From the NCBI RefSeq assembly GCF_032108445.1, contig NZ_CP134876.1:4898001-4962000 (forward strand): 64,000 nucleotides of DNA, written 5' to 3'. Shown here one piece after another: positions 1 through 10,469 of the stretch. The notes below the pieces were generated by a model. That model did no database searches. It had not been told where the DNA came from and was given only the letters and a program-made list of their open reading frames with translations. Each line of letters begins with the position of its first letter. Positions within the stretch are counted from its first letter, which is position 1. Source of the DNA: Micromonospora halotolerans (GTDB lineage: Bacteria; Actinomycetota; Actinomycetes; Mycobacteriales; Micromonosporaceae). A program made the translations under genes and the position numbers.

Positions 1-1622
<1,622 letters not shown>

Positions 1623-3140
1623 ATGTCTGCCCTCGACAGGTCTCAGCCGATCGCGCCGCCGCGGCGGCGCAGGTGGCTGCCCCGGGTGGTCGCCGCCGCC
1701 GTGACGGCGGTGGTGGTCGGTGGTGCCGCCGCGGCGGCGGTGTCGACGCCGGCCGCCGCGGCGACGGTCGACACGAGCGCGTGGTACGTGTTGGTCAACC
1801 GCAACAGTGGCAAGGCCCTGGACGTCTACAACCTGGCCACGAACGACGGCGCGCGGATCGTGCAGTGGTCGCGGAACAACGGCAACCAGCAGCAGTGGCA
1901 GTTCGTGGACTCGGGCGGCGGCTACTACCGGTTGCGGTCGCGGCTGTCCGGCAAGGTGCTGGACGTCTACAACTGGTCGACCGCCAACGGCGCCAACGTC
2001 GTGCAGTGGACCGACGGCAATCAGGCCAACCAGCAGTTCCGGCTGGCCGACTCCGACAGCGGCTACGTCCGGTTGATCAACCGGAACAGCAACAAGGTGG
2101 TGGAGGTGCAGGGCGCCTCGACCGCCGACGGCGGCAGCATCGTGCAGTACGACGACTGGAACGGCGCCAACCAGCAGTGGCAGCTCGTCCGGGTCGACGG
2201 CGGGGGCAACCCCACGCCGCCGCCGGGCGGCTCGTGCACGCTGCCGTCGACGTACCGCTGGTCGTCGACGGGCGCGCTGGCGAACCCGCGATCGGGGTGG
2301 GTCTCGCTCAAGGACTTCACCAACGTCGTGTACAACGGCCGGCACCTCGTCTACGCCACGACGCACGACACCGGGACGTCGTGGGGTTCGATGAACTTCA
2401 GCCTGTTCACGAACTGGTCCGACATGGGCTCGGCCAGCCAGAACGCGATGCCCTTCGCCGCTGTCGCGCCGACACTGTTCTACTTCGCCCCGAAGAACAT
2501 CTGGGTGCTCGCCTACCAGTGGGGCGGGACGGCGTTCTCCTACCGGACGTCCAGCGACCCCACCAACGTGAACGGGTGGTCGTCGCAGCAGACGCTCTTC
2601 TCCGGAAGCATCTCGGGCTCCGGGACGGGGCCCATCGACCAGACGCTCATCGGTGACAGCACGAACATGTACCTGTTCTTCGCCGGGGACAACGGCAAGA
2701 TCTACCGCGCCAGCATGCCCATCGGGAACTTCCCGGGCAGCTTCGGCGCGTCGTCGACGGTGATCATGAGCGACTCGACCAACAACCTCTTCGAGGGGGT
2801 TCAGGTCTACAAGATCCAGGGCCAGAACCAGTACCTCATGCTGGTCGAGGCGATCGGCGCGCAGGGCCGCTACTTCCGCTCGTTCACGGCCAGCAGCCTG
2901 GGTGGCACCTGGACGCCGCAGGCCGCGAGCGAGAGCAACCCCTTCGCCGGCAAGGCCAACAGCGGCGCCACCTGGACGAACGACATCAGCCACGGCGACC
3001 TGGTGCGCAGCAACCCCGACCAGACCATGACCATCGACCCCTGCAACCTCCAACTGCTCTACCAGGGACGTTCCCCGAACTCCGGCGGCGACTACGGCCT
3101 CCTGCCGTACCGGCCGGGCGTGCTGACGCTGCAGCGCTAG
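1623..3140 (+). CDS. Secreted alpha-L-arabinofuranosidase, CBM13 (ricin-type)-GH62
   Basis: Removes arabinose side chains from arabinoxylan outside the cell. The ATG follows GAAGGAGGA, an ideal ribosome binding site. Of 505 residues, about 1-47 are a signal peptide (Arg-rich start, Ala/Val core). About 50-195 form a ricin-B/CBM13 trefoil with three repeats, each holding a sugar-pocket pattern such as GKALDVYN or GKVLDVYN and a closing QQWQF or QQFRL motif. A Pro-Gly-rich linker follows at about 196-205. The GH62 five-bladed propeller fills the rest and is recognisable by the YRWSSTGAL start, [22 protein letters not shown] and [10 protein letters not shown]62 enzymes are small and often carry one CBM, so the length fits. 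The LacI-type palindrome at 1526-1539 probably controls it. A CBM13 remnant lies downstream. Assignment is firm. Confidence 0.95.
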   Translation: MSALDRSQPIAPPRRRRWLPRVVAAAVTAVVVGGAAAAAVSTPAAAATVDTSAWYVLVNRNSGKALDVYNLATNDGARIVQWSRNNGNQQQWQFVDSGGGYYRLRSRLSGKVLDVYNWSTANGANVVQWTDGNQANQQFRLADSDSGYVRLINRNSNKVVEVQGASTADGGSIVQYDDWNGANQQWQLVRVDGGGNPTPPPGGSCTLPSTYRWSSTGALANPRSGWVSLKDFTNVVYNGRHLVYATTHDTGTSWGSMNFSLFTNWSDMGSASQNAMPFAAVAPTLFYFAPKNIWVLAYQWGGTAFSYRTSSDPTNVNGWSSQQTLFSGSISGSGTGPIDQTLIGDSTNMYLFFAGDNGKIYRASMPIGNFPGSFGASSTVIMSDSTNNLFEGVQVYKIQGQNQYLMLVEAIGAQGRYFRSFTASSLGGTWTPQAASESNPFAGKANSGATWTNDISHGDLVRSNPDQTMTIDPCNLQLLYQGRSPNSGGDYGLLPYRPGVLTLQR

Positions 3141-3310
3141 TGGCGTGACGCAGGTCCGGGTGTTCCTGACCTTCGCGGCAACGGCGGGTGCGAGTCGGCT
3201 CAGCCGGCGAGCAGGAATGGCGGGAACCGGAGCGGGCGGGCTCGGCGTACGCGCCGAGCCCGCCCGGCCGCGCGGTCGTCGGCCGGTCCGGCGGAGGCCT
3301 CCGGGCGCAG

Positions 3311-3427
3311 CTGGGGGTGTACGGCACCAGGTGCCTGGACGTCAACGGCGCCGCCACCGGCAACGGCACCACCGTCATCCTCTGGAGCTGCACCGCCGCC
3401 GCGAATCAGCGGTGGACGCTCCGATAG
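3311..3427 (+). pseudogene. Orphan fragment of a ricin-type (CBM13) lectin domain
   Basis: About 38 codons encode the final beta/gamma part of a CBM13 trefoil: LGVYGTRCLDVNGAATGNG, then a TTVILWSC stretch and the typical ending NQRWTL, with a stop at 3425-3427. The reading frame extends upstream to 3188, but those residues are Arg/Gly/Pro-rich and look non-homologous. There is no signal peptide, enzyme domain or full lectin. It is followed at once by a strong terminator hairpin (3433-3480). It looks like the surviving 3' end of a CBM13-bearing gene, or of an ancestral C-terminal module of the neighbouring arabinofuranosidase. Its two Cys residues differ from the Cys-free CBM13 repeats of the neighbour, which favours a separate origin. 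Expression as a peptide cannot be excluded. Confidence 0.6.
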
Positions 3428-3432
3428 GACTC

Positions 3433-3480
3433 CTCGCGCCGTTCCGGCCCGTCCGTCGGGACCGGCCGGAACGGCGCGAG
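3433..3480 (+). terminator. Strong hairpin terminator
   Basis: A perfect 17-bp stem: left arm 3433-3449 (CTCGCGCCGTTCCGGCC), loop of 14 bases, right arm 3464-3480. There is no T tract, as is common in high-GC actinomycetes. It sits behind the lectin fragment, between convergent genes, so it could stop transcription from both sides. Confidence 0.75.
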
Positions 3481-3595
3481 GGCGCCCGACGCGACCGGCC
3501 ACCGCGCCGCGTCGGCGGTCGCTTCCCGACCCGCTGCCGGGTGGCACGACGGTCTGTCCCGGGTCTCCGGCGCCGGTGAGCTCACTGCGGCGCGG

Positions 3596-5098
3596 TCATC
3601 CGCCGACCGGCCGGACGGCGCCGATCGTACGGGGGAGCAGCCGTCGGTCGGCACGGAGAACGGCGCCGTCGGGGCGGACGACGGCTGCGCGAGCGGCGCC
3701 CAGCCAGCGGTGCAGTGCGCTGCCCGGCCGGGCGATGATCAGCACCGCCCCGCGCCGTTCGATGTCGGCCCGCAGCGCCGTCGACGGCTCGATGGACGTG
3801 ACGATCGCGAACCGGCCGGCGGCCATGTCGTCGAACCGCCGGTCGCCGTCGACGATCGCGTTCGGGCAGAGCCCGCCGGCGAGGCCGCGGCGCAGCCGTG
3901 GCCGCACCACGAGGTCGGAGCGGCGCAGCGGGGGTGTCCGGCTGTCTGTGGCCAGGTCCGTGAGACCCGGTACGAGGTGCAACCGGGGCGCCACGGCGCG
4001 ACGGATGACGTTGCCCCACTCGCCGCCGGCCGTCATCGCCGTACCGATGAGCCTGGCCAGCTTGATCATGGCACGGACGTGCTGGCCGCGTTCGATCTGG
4101 TAGGTGTCGAGCACGGTCTCGGCGAGGGTCCCGCCGAGCACGCCGGCGAGCTTCCAGGCCAGGTTCATCGCGTCGCGCAGCCCGGCGCACAGGCCCTGGC
4201 CGATGAACGGTGGGCTGAGGTGCGCGGCGTCGCCGAGCAGGAACACCCGCCGGTCGCGCCAGCGGTCCGCGACCTGCGCGCGGAAGGTGTACTCGGCGAC
4301 CCGGATGATCTCCAGCTCCGCGACGGGGAGGTCTCCGGTCCACCGAGCGATCAGCGGATGCAGCCGGGCCATGTCGCGGTAGTCGTCGGCGGTCTCGCCG
4401 GGCGCCAGCCGGAACTCCCAGCGGTAGCGGGTCCTCCCGATCCGCAGGTAGGTGCCCGCGCGGGCCGGGTCGGAGAGCTGATGCACACCCTCCCACTGGC
4501 CGAGGTCGGCCTCGGTGGCCACGTCGATGACGAGCCAGCGTTGCGTGAAGCCCAGGTCCCGCATGGTGGCGCCGATCGAGGCGCGGGTCAGGCTGTTGGC
4601 GCCGTCGCAGCCCAGGACGTACGCCGCCCGCACGGACCCCTGCTCGCCGGTGGTGGTGTCGGTGACGTCGACCCGCACCCCGCCGGAGTCCTGCGTCAAC
4701 GCGGTGACCTCGGCGTTGCCGCGGAGGGTGACCGTGCCGAACCGCTGGAGATTGCGGCGGAGGATCGCCTCCAGCTCCGGCTGGTCGAACATGCTTCCCT
4801 GCGGGTAGCCGTGCCGGCCCGGCGCCGTGCCGCGTGGGAACTCGGCCAGCACCCGCATGTTCCGGTCGAGGAGGCGCAGGCCCCGGTGCGGGCGGGAGAT
4901 CGCGGCGAAGGCGTCGCGCAGCCCGAGTCGGGCAAGGATCCGGTGGACCTCGTCGTCCAGCGCGACGGCCCGGGGCTGCGGGTAGATCGACTCCCAACGG
5001 TCGAGGACCAGGCACTCGACGCCGTACTGCGCGAGCAGCGTCGCGGCGGTGAGCCCGGTGGGGCCCGCGCCGACGATCAGTACGGGCACGGTCCTCAT
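3596..5098 (-). CDS. FAD-dependent aromatic monooxygenase (PHBH fold, MhpA-like)
   Basis: Likely hydroxylates an aromatic or polyketide substrate in the cytoplasm using FAD, NAD(P)H and O2. The 500-residue product has the three PHBH-family markers. These are the Rossmann GAGPTG motif at about 10-15, the DG motif in LGCDGANS near 160, and GD in FLLGDAAHLSPPFIGQGL near 285-300, followed by the typical DAMNLAWKL helix. Length and motif order fit 3-(3-hydroxyphenyl)propionate hydroxylase (MhpA) and tetracycline/anthracycline-type hydroxylases, which cannot be told apart from sequence alone. The ATG at 5098 has GAGGG about 8 bases upstream. No ring-cleavage or polyketide genes are adjacent, so the substrate is unknown. 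It lies 34 bases downstream of the L,D-transpeptidase gene on the same strand and may be co-transcribed with it. Confidence 0.85.
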   Translation of the reverse strand: MRTVPVLIVGAGPTGLTAATLLAQYGVECLVLDRWESIYPQPRAVALDDEVHRILARLGLRDAFAAISRPHRGLRLLDRNMRVLAEFPRGTAPGRHGYPQGSMFDQPELEAILRRNLQRFGTVTLRGNAEVTALTQDSGGVRVDVTDTTTGEQGSVRAAYVLGCDGANSLTRASIGATMRDLGFTQRWLVIDVATEADLGQWEGVHQLSDPARAGTYLRIGRTRYRWEFRLAPGETADDYRDMARLHPLIARWTGDLPVAELEIIRVAEYTFRAQVADRWRDRRVFLLGDAAHLSPPFIGQGLCAGLRDAMNLAWKLAGVLGGTLAETVLDTYQIERGQHVRAMIKLARLIGTAMTAGGEWGNVIRRAVAPRLHLVPGLTDLATDSRTPPLRRSDLVVRPRLRRGLAGGLCPNAIVDGDRRFDDMAAGRFAIVTSIEPSTALRADIERRGAVLIIARPGSALHRWLGAARAAVVRPDGAVLRADRRLLPRTIGAVRPVGG

Positions 5099-5132
5099 CG
5101 GGCCCTCGATCCACCGGCTGACGATGCCGAGG

Positions 5133-5900
5133 TCAGTAGCGGCCGAGGCTTTCCAGTGGGCACATCACGATGCGCGGCTGGGCAGCGGGGTCGAGCCACC
5201 GCAGCACGTTGACCAGGTCGGTGTGCGACAGGCTGACGCAGCCGGCGGTGGGACCGGACGGGGTCTTGCTGAACTCGTGCAGGAAGATCCCGCTGCCCGC
5301 GTTCGGCACCGGCTTCGCGACGTTCGGCGGCATGTTGTAGGTGATCACGGCGAAGTGCGTGTAGGCGGGCTGCTCCTTCCACAGCGCCTCGCTGAGGCCA
5401 CCGGGACTGGTGGCGGTGTGCTGGAAGGTGTTGTAGCCGGGCGAGTTCGGGTTCTCGTTCCACCAGTCGTTCACGACGACCCGGTGGTAGGGGTACCGGA
5501 CGCCCGGGTTGGCCGCGATGCCGTACATCGTCGGGCCGATGGAGTAGACGCCCGTCGGCGTGGTCGGGACGCCCTCGACGTGGTGGTCGCTGAAGTACTG
5601 GGATCCGATGCGCGCGGGCAGCGCCGCGGAGACGGGGACCCAGGTCCCGTCGACCTTGGCGAACGTCTCCAGTGTGGCGTAACTGGTCTGGTAGCTGGCC
5701 GCGGTCACGATGACGACCTGCCGGGTGGTCGCCGGCAGGGTCGTGAGGTTGTTGGCCTTGTTGTGCCGCGAGGTGCGGCGCGGCCGGGGGGTGTCGATGG
5801 TGGCGTCGGTGGTCGATGCGGCGGCGGGCGTCGCGCCGGAGGCCACGACGGGAGCCGCGACACCGGCCGCCGCGCCGAGGATCAGAGATCTCCGCTTCAT
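5133..5900 (-). CDS. Exported L,D-transpeptidase family protein (YkuD-like)
   Basis: Probably acts on peptidoglycan or another envelope substrate outside the membrane. The N-terminus MKRRSLILGAAAGVAAP is a twin-arginine-like signal followed by an Ala-rich cleavage zone near residue 28. The C-terminal half has the catalytic signature of the YkuD/ErfK fold: HEF in IFLHEFSK, about 12 residues, then TAGCVSLS, in which the Cys is the nucleophile and the preceding His the base. This is a variant of the family pattern HX(14-17)[ST]HGChN: Ala replaces the His before GC, and the Ser after Val replaces Asn, as in the 'L,D-transpeptidase-like' group. There is no peptidoglycan-binding or Ig-like domain, unlike the large mycobacterial Ldt enzymes. 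The 255-residue size fits the small secreted subfamily. True transpeptidase activity is less certain than the fold. Confidence 0.8.
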   Translation of the reverse strand: MKRRSLILGAAAGVAAPVVASGATPAAASTTDATIDTPRPRRTSRHNKANNLTTLPATTRQVVIVTAASYQTSYATLETFAKVDGTWVPVSAALPARIGSQYFSDHHVEGVPTTPTGVYSIGPTMYGIAANPGVRYPYHRVVVNDWWNENPNSPGYNTFQHTATSPGGLSEALWKEQPAYTHFAVITYNMPPNVAKPVPNAGSGIFLHEFSKTPSGPTAGCVSLSHTDLVNVLRWLDPAAQPRIVMCPLESLGRY

Positions 5901-6112
5901 CTGGCAGATCCTCGCACCTGGGCCGTCTCCGTGTCGTCCTTCGCCGCGACGGATTCCGGTGCCCGGTCGCGGGCGGCGACCTCGTTCCTGCTCGTCGCCG
6001 CGCTTCTCGAACGACGTCCCCGACCCGACGACATACCGACCGGGCCGGGCCGGCGACGATCGACGGGATCTCGATCGCGGCGGGCCCGGCGGCCGGTCCT
6101 GGTAGTGGTCGG

Positions 6113-6781
6113 TCAGAGGCTACGGGCGGTGATGTCGCCCTGGGCGGTGGTGGCGCGGATGTCGAGGCCGGTGGTGCCGTCGTTCTTGAGGCTGTTGCTG
6201 ACGCGCCCGTAGCCGGTGCCGGCGTCCAGGGCGGCCGAGACGCCGACGGCGGCAGCGACCGAGATGTCGCCGGACCCGGTGCGGAGCACGACCGTGCCGC
6301 GCACGGCCTCGGTGATCCGGATGTCGCCCCGTGCGGTGCTGATCTCCGCGGGGCCGTTGAGCCGGCCGACCTCGACGTCGCCGTCGACCGCGGTGAGGCG
6401 GACGCTCGCGGCCTCGTCGATTTTGATCCGGCGGTACGCGCCGTCGAAGACGACGTCACCGAGGCGCCCGACGCCGCGGAGCTCGGTGGCGGCGGACCTG
6501 GCCTCGACGCGGGAGCCGGCGGGCAGCTGGACGGTGACCTCCACGGATCCGGAGGGACCGAAGAGCCGGTTGTCCGGCGTCGGGGCGGTGACCCGCAGGA
6601 CACCGTCGCCGTACGCGACGCTGGTCTGCTCGGCGGCCCGGGCGTCGCGGCTCTTGCTTGGGCTGGCGGGCCGGACGTCGACGGTGGTGTCGGCGCGGTC
6701 CGCGGCGATGAACTGGATGCGTCCGGCGGGGATGTCGAGGACGGCGGAGATCGGGGCGGGGGTGTCGAACTTCTGCATCAT
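6113..6781 (-). CDS. DUF4097 beta-strand-repeat protein (putative adhesin fold)
   Basis: Role unknown. The product of about 222 residues is a run of short beta strands forming a right-handed beta-helix-like array. The repeats include ARSAATELRGVGRLG, VRLTAVDGDVEVGRLNG, ISTARGDIRI and LRTGSGDISV, and the GDI/GDV turns recur about every 20-25 residues. This is characteristic of DUF4097, a family common in actinomycetes and often beside regulators or toxin-antitoxin-like genes. There is no signal peptide or membrane segment, so a cytoplasmic location is likely. Two ATGs are adjacent (6781 and 6778) behind GGGAGAG; a longer reading to 6850 lacks a ribosome site and would run over promoter-like palindromes. 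The usual small partner gene upstream is not visible here. Confidence 0.8.
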   Translation of the reverse strand: MMQKFDTPAPISAVLDIPAGRIQFIAADRADTTVDVRPASPSKSRDARAAEQTSVAYGDGVLRVTAPTPDNRLFGPSGSVEVTVQLPAGSRVEARSAATELRGVGRLGDVVFDGAYRRIKIDEAASVRLTAVDGDVEVGRLNGPAEISTARGDIRITEAVRGTVVLRTGSGDISVAAAVGVSAALDAGTGYGRVSNSLKNDGTTGLDIRATTAQGDITARSL

Positions 6782-7139
6782 GCTCTCCCGTGCTCGTGCA
6801 CTGTTTCTGATATCGGAAACGCTACGTTGCTTTCCACCTTCCGGCAACAACCTTGTTGCGTCCTACGGGGATCTCTCCAGCTCAGCGGTGCCAAAGTGTT
6901 GCAACGGTTGCGCGAGGAACGCAACGTCGATCATCTCGTCATTGCAATGGACGGGCGGTGAACGCTACGGGCCGGATGCCGCGCTTCGGGATGGACGGGC
7001 CGGCGCGCGTGGCGGGCCGGACGCCGTCGTCGGGGGCTTCGCGACGCCGCCGACCGCCGGGACCGCTGGCAAGAACTTCCAGCTCCGGGTCGTGCAGAGG
7101 AGGATTTCTTTCGCTCGATGGCGTTGGTACTGTGCTGCC
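6782..7139. promoter_or_regulatory. Divergent intergenic region with several inverted repeats
   Basis: No gene is visible in these 358 bases between the DUF4097 gene and the ABC transporter operon. Elements seen are: GTTTCTGATATCGGAAAC at 6803-6820, palindromic except for one base pair, just upstream of the DUF4097 start; GCAACAA-CC-TTGTTGC, perfect, at 6844-6859; and GCAAC-G-GTTGC at 6901-6911, with further GTTGC/GCAAC half-sites at 6825-6829 and 6921-6925. The spread of GCAAC half-sites suggests a repressor or activator cluster serving one or both genes. Which protein binds is unknown. Confidence 0.5.
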
Positions 7140-8105
7140 GTGCCTCCCCCTCGCACCGTCAGCGCCCCACCGGACGACCGCGCCCCGACCGTGGAGTCCA
7201 CACGCTCCACCGGCCGCCGGGCGAAGCCGGCACGCTTCACCGAATCCGCTCTCGGGTGGTTGCTGCTGCTGCCGTCGGTCGTGGTCTTCGTGCTGTTCGT
7301 GTTCTGGCCGCTGGGCCGGACGCTCTACCTGTCCGTCCACGGCAACGACCTCTTCGGCGCCCCGTCGGTGTACGTCGGTGCGGAGCACTACCGGGAGATG
7401 CTGTCGGCCGACTTCGGCAAGGTGCTGGCCACCACCGGCCTGTTCACGCTGTTCTCCGTGGTGCCGGCCGTCCTGGGCGCGCTCGTCGTGGTGCTGCTGC
7501 TGGAGGCGCGCATCCGCGGGGTACGGGTGTTGCGCACCGCCTTCGCGCTGCCGTTCGCGTTCTCGGTGGCGACGGCGTCGGTCGTCTTCGCCGTCATCTA
7601 CAACCCGGCGATCGGCGTGGCGAACGGAGTCCTCGGTTCCGTCGGGATCGACCGGGTCAACTGGCTCACCGACCCGTCGATCGCGCTGCCCGCCGTCTGC
7701 GCCGCCACGGTGTGGATGAACTTCGGCTACAACGTCCTCGTGCTCTCCGCCGGCGTCGCGGCGATCTCACCCGAGGTGGTCGAGGCGGCGCGGCTGGACG
7801 GGGCGTCCGGCTGGCGGCTGGCGTCCCGGATCACCGTGCCGCTGCTCTCCCCGCAGCTGTTCTTCCTCGTCGTGGTGTCCACGATCCACGCGCTGCAGAG
7901 CTTCGGGCAGATCCACATCCTGACGAAGGGCGGCCCGGACCAGGCCACGACGACGCTGGTCTACTCCATCTACGAGAAGGCGTTCGCCTTCGGGTCCTCC
8001 GACTTCGGCTCGGCCAGCGCACAGGCCGTCGTGCTGCTGGTCGTCATGCTCGGCTGCACGGCCATCCAGTTCGGCATCCTCGAGCGGCGGGTCCACTACC
8101 GATGA
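7140..8105 (+). CDS. ugpA: ABC sugar/glycerol-phosphate transporter permease, UgpA-type
   Basis: Inner-membrane permease importing the ligand of the binding protein encoded at 8952. The mature frame has six predicted membrane helices; the first is LGWLLLLPSVVVFVLFVFWPL near residues 38-58. The MalF-type EAA loop is seen as EAARLDGASGWRLASRITVPLL near 215-236, which contacts the ATPase. The start is set at GTG 7140, because upstream codons in frame lack a start with a suitably spaced ribosome site; GAGGAGG at 7096-7102 is too far away. The open frame continues upstream to 6216 only because it is the antisense of the DUF4097 gene. It overlaps the next permease gene by ATGA. The Ugp assignment comes mainly from the strongly UgpB-like binding protein. 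Start confidence is moderate. Confidence 0.85.
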   Translation: MPPPRTVSAPPDDRAPTVESTRSTGRRAKPARFTESALGWLLLLPSVVVFVLFVFWPLGRTLYLSVHGNDLFGAPSVYVGAEHYREMLSADFGKVLATTGLFTLFSVVPAVLGALVVVLLLEARIRGVRVLRTAFALPFAFSVATASVVFAVIYNPAIGVANGVLGSVGIDRVNWLTDPSIALPAVCAATVWMNFGYNVLVLSAGVAAISPEVVEAARLDGASGWRLASRITVPLLSPQLFFLVVVSTIHALQSFGQIHILTKGGPDQATTTLVYSIYEKAFAFGSSDFGSASAQAVVLLVVMLGCTAIQFGILERRVHYR

Positions 8106-8932
8106 AAAAGTTCAGCCTCGGACGGGTCGCCGTCTACGTCGTGCTCGGCCTGGCCGCGATCCCGGTTCTGTTCCCCATCTACTACGGCTTCGTCGGCGCC
8201 GTGATGGGCCCCGGCGACCTGGCGACCTACCCGCCCGCGCTGGTGCCGCACGAGCTCTACTGGCAGAACATCAGCGACGTCTTCCGCTCGGTGCCGCTCG
8301 GCCGCTTCTACGTGAACTCCGCCATCCAGGCCGGGCTCATCACGGTGGCCCAGATCGTCACCAGCATCCTGGCCGCGTACGCCTTCGCGTTCCTTCGCCT
8401 GCCCGCGAGGGCGGTGACGTTCAGTCTGTTCCTCGCCACCCTCATGGTGCCGTGGGAAGCGATCATCATTCCCAACTACCTGGCCATCTCCGGGTGGGGT
8501 CTGGCGCGGGGCGGGTTGACCTACCTCGGTCTCGTGCTGCCATTCCTCGCCTCGGCCTTCGGCACGTTCCTGCTGCGGCAGGCCTTCCTGCAGTTCCCGA
8601 CCGAGTTGCGGGACGCCGCGGTGATCGACGGGTGCGGCCACTGGCGCCTGTTGTGGCGGGTCATCGTGCCCCTGTCCAAGCCCTCGATCGCGGCGGTCGG
8701 GGTCTACGTCTTCCTGTCGGCGTGGAACCAGTACTTCTGGCCGCTCATCCTGATCCGCGACTCCGAGTACCAGACGCTGCAGATCGGCATCTCGCAGCTC
8801 AACGACGCCGAGGTGGCGCAACCGGGCCTCGTCCTCGCGGGCGTCGCGCTGTCCCTGCTCCCGACGTTGGCTGTCGTGCTCTTCGGTCAGCGCTACATCG
8901 TCCGTGGCCTCACCGCCGGCGCGCTGAAGTAA
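8102..8932 (+). CDS. ugpE: ABC sugar/glycerol-phosphate transporter permease, UgpE-type
   Basis: Second inner-membrane permease of the importer, 276 residues, MalG/UgpE family. It opens with MKKFSLGRVAVYVVLGLAAI, a positively charged tip and first membrane helix. The EAA loop is at about 180-200 (ELRDAAVIDGCGHWRLLWRV), followed by the PLSKPSIAAV and AWNQYFWPLI motifs usual for this subfamily. The start codon overlaps the stop of the first permease gene (ATGA), indicating translational coupling. The stop lies 19 bases before the binding-protein gene. No ATP-binding subunit is encoded nearby; actinomycete sugar importers often share a distant MsiK/UgpC-like ATPase, and that is the most likely arrangement here. 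Confidence 0.88.
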   Translation: MKKFSLGRVAVYVVLGLAAIPVLFPIYYGFVGAVMGPGDLATYPPALVPHELYWQNISDVFRSVPLGRFYVNSAIQAGLITVAQIVTSILAAYAFAFLRLPARAVTFSLFLATLMVPWEAIIIPNYLAISGWGLARGGLTYLGLVLPFLASAFGTFLLRQAFLQFPTELRDAAVIDGCGHWRLLWRVIVPLSKPSIAAVGVYVFLSAWNQYFWPLILIRDSEYQTLQIGISQLNDAEVAQPGLVLAGVALSLLPTLAVVLFGQRYIVRGLTAGALK

Positions 8933-8951
8933 TCCGAGAAGAGGAGAACCC

Positions 8952-10361
8952 GTGAGACAACCCAAGCTCCGTCGGGCCATGACGGCGTTCGTCGCCCTGG
9001 CAGCCGCCGCCGCGCTGACGGCGTGCGGTGGTTCCGGGTCCGACACCGATTCGGCCAAGGACGCCCTCGAAGCGCCCGGCGCGGAGGTGCTCGAGAAGGC
9101 CACCGACAAGACCACCATCGAGTTCTGGCACGGGATGAAGGGCGCCAACGCCGCGGCGATCGACAAGCTGGTCGCCGACTTCAACGCCCAGAGCGGGGGC
9201 AAGGCCGAGGTCAAGGCCATCTACCAGGGCAACTACGACGAGACGATCGCCAAGTACAAGGCCTCGGTGCAGCAGAAGAACACGCCCGCGCTGGTGCAGG
9301 TCTACGACATCGGCTCCCGCTTCATGGTCGACTCCAAGCAGACCGTGCCGATGTTCAAGTTCATCGACAAGGACGGGTTCAACGCCGGCGACATCGAGCC
9401 GAACATCGCCAACTACTACTCGATCGACGGCAAGCTCCAGTCGATGCCGTTCAACACCTCGACCCCGCTGCTCTACCTGAACAAGGAGGCCTTCGTCCGG
9501 GCCGGCCTCGACCCGACGAAGCCGCCGACGAACCTGGACGAGCTCGGGGAGATGGCGAAGAAGCTGACCGTCAAGGACGCCAGCGGCAAGACCGTCCAGT
9601 ACGGCTTCGGGGCCGCCATCTACGGCTGGCTGCTGGAGCAGTTGATCGCCACCGACGGCAAGGAGTACTGCGACAACAGCAACGGGCGCAAGGGCCTGGC
9701 GACGAAGGTGCAGTTCGACCAGGAGACCGGCGTCCGCGTCGCGCAGTGGTGGGTGGACCTGGTGAAGGGCGGCTACGCGGCGAACACCGGCCGCAAGACC
9801 GACGACGCCCAGGCCGCCTTCAAGGCGGGCACCGTGGCGATGCACCTGGAGTCCACCGGCGCCATGCGCGGCTACGTCGACGCGGCCAAGGGCAAGTTCA
9901 CCGTGCTCACCGCGCCGTACCCGAAGGCCAGCAGCGCGGCCACGGGCGGGCCGATCATCGGTGGCGCCTCGCTGTGGATCAACGGCGTCGGGCACAGCGA
10001 CAAGGAGAAGCGCGCCGCCTGGGAGTTCGTGAAGTTCGCGGTGAGCCCGGCCCAGCAGGCCAAGTGGCACACCGGCACCGGGTACGTGCCGGTCAACGCC
10101 AAGGCGCTCGACGAGCAGATCGACAAGGACTGGGTGGCGCAGTACCCGCAGTTCAAGACCGCCGTGGACCAGCTGCACGCGCTGCCGCCGTCGGTCGCGT
10201 CGGCCGGCTGCCTGCTCGGCGTGATGCCGCAGGCCCGCAAGGCGTCCGAGGACGGCCTGGAGGCGGCGATCGTCGGCAGCAAGCCGGCCGACCAGGCCAT
10301 GAAGGACGCCGCGGCGAGCGTGCAGCCCGCGATCGACAGCTACAACAAGTCGGTCGGCTGA
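8952..10361 (+). CDS. ugpB: Glycerol-3-phosphate/glycerophosphodiester-binding lipoprotein, UgpB-type
   Basis: Extracytoplasmic solute-binding lipoprotein of the importer. GTG at 8952 follows GAGGAG. Residues 1-25 form a lipoprotein signal ending in LTACGG, whose Cys would be lipidated. The mature part matches UgpB in several places from memory of the E. coli protein: FWHGMKGANAAAID, YQGNYDETIAKYKA, PALVQVYDIGSRFM, SMPFNTSTPLLYLNKEAF, IIGGASLWI, KWHTGTGYVPV and GVMPQARK. These make glycerol-3-phosphate or glycerophosphodiesters better candidate ligands than sugars. The convergent glycerophosphodiester phosphodiesterase at 10470 supports this. The gene ends before a strong terminator. No PhoP box was recognised upstream of the operon, so phosphate control remains unsupported. 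Confidence 0.88.
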   Translation: MRQPKLRRAMTAFVALAAAAALTACGGSGSDTDSAKDALEAPGAEVLEKATDKTTIEFWHGMKGANAAAIDKLVADFNAQSGGKAEVKAIYQGNYDETIAKYKASVQQKNTPALVQVYDIGSRFMVDSKQTVPMFKFIDKDGFNAGDIEPNIANYYSIDGKLQSMPFNTSTPLLYLNKEAFVRAGLDPTKPPTNLDELGEMAKKLTVKDASGKTVQYGFGAAIYGWLLEQLIATDGKEYCDNSNGRKGLATKVQFDQETGVRVAQWWVDLVKGGYAANTGRKTDDAQAAFKAGTVAMHLESTGAMRGYVDAAKGKFTVLTAPYPKASSAATGGPIIGGASLWINGVGHSDKEKRAAWEFVKFAVSPAQQAKWHTGTGYVPVNAKALDEQIDKDWVAQYPQFKTAVDQLHALPPSVASAGCLLGVMPQARKASEDGLEAAIVGSKPADQAMKDAAASVQPAIDSYNKSVG

Positions 10362-10399
10362 CCAGCACGTCACCGCCGAGGGGACACCTCGGTCCCGAG

Positions 10400-10424
10400 G
10401 GGCCGGCTCCGTCGGAGCCGGCCC
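10400..10424. terminator. Bidirectional hairpin terminator between ugpB and the phosphodiesterase gene
   Basis: A perfect 11-bp stem, GGGCCGGCTCC and its complement, with a 3-base loop GTC. It is followed by a short TT on the + side and lies between convergent genes. Confidence 0.8.
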
Positions 10425-10469
10425 TTCGATGCTCCGCCGGACCGCACCGGGCTCGGCGGGTCGGTCGGG

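Noticed and set aside
7104-7142. Alternative upstream start of the first permease at GAGGAGG
   Set aside because: No ATG, GTG or TTG in frame at a suitable distance after it; the nearest start in frame is GTG 7140.
7118-8932. 604-codon frame that joins into the second permease gene
   Set aside because: Only the part from 8102 is the permease; the upstream part is out of frame with the first permease gene and Arg-rich.
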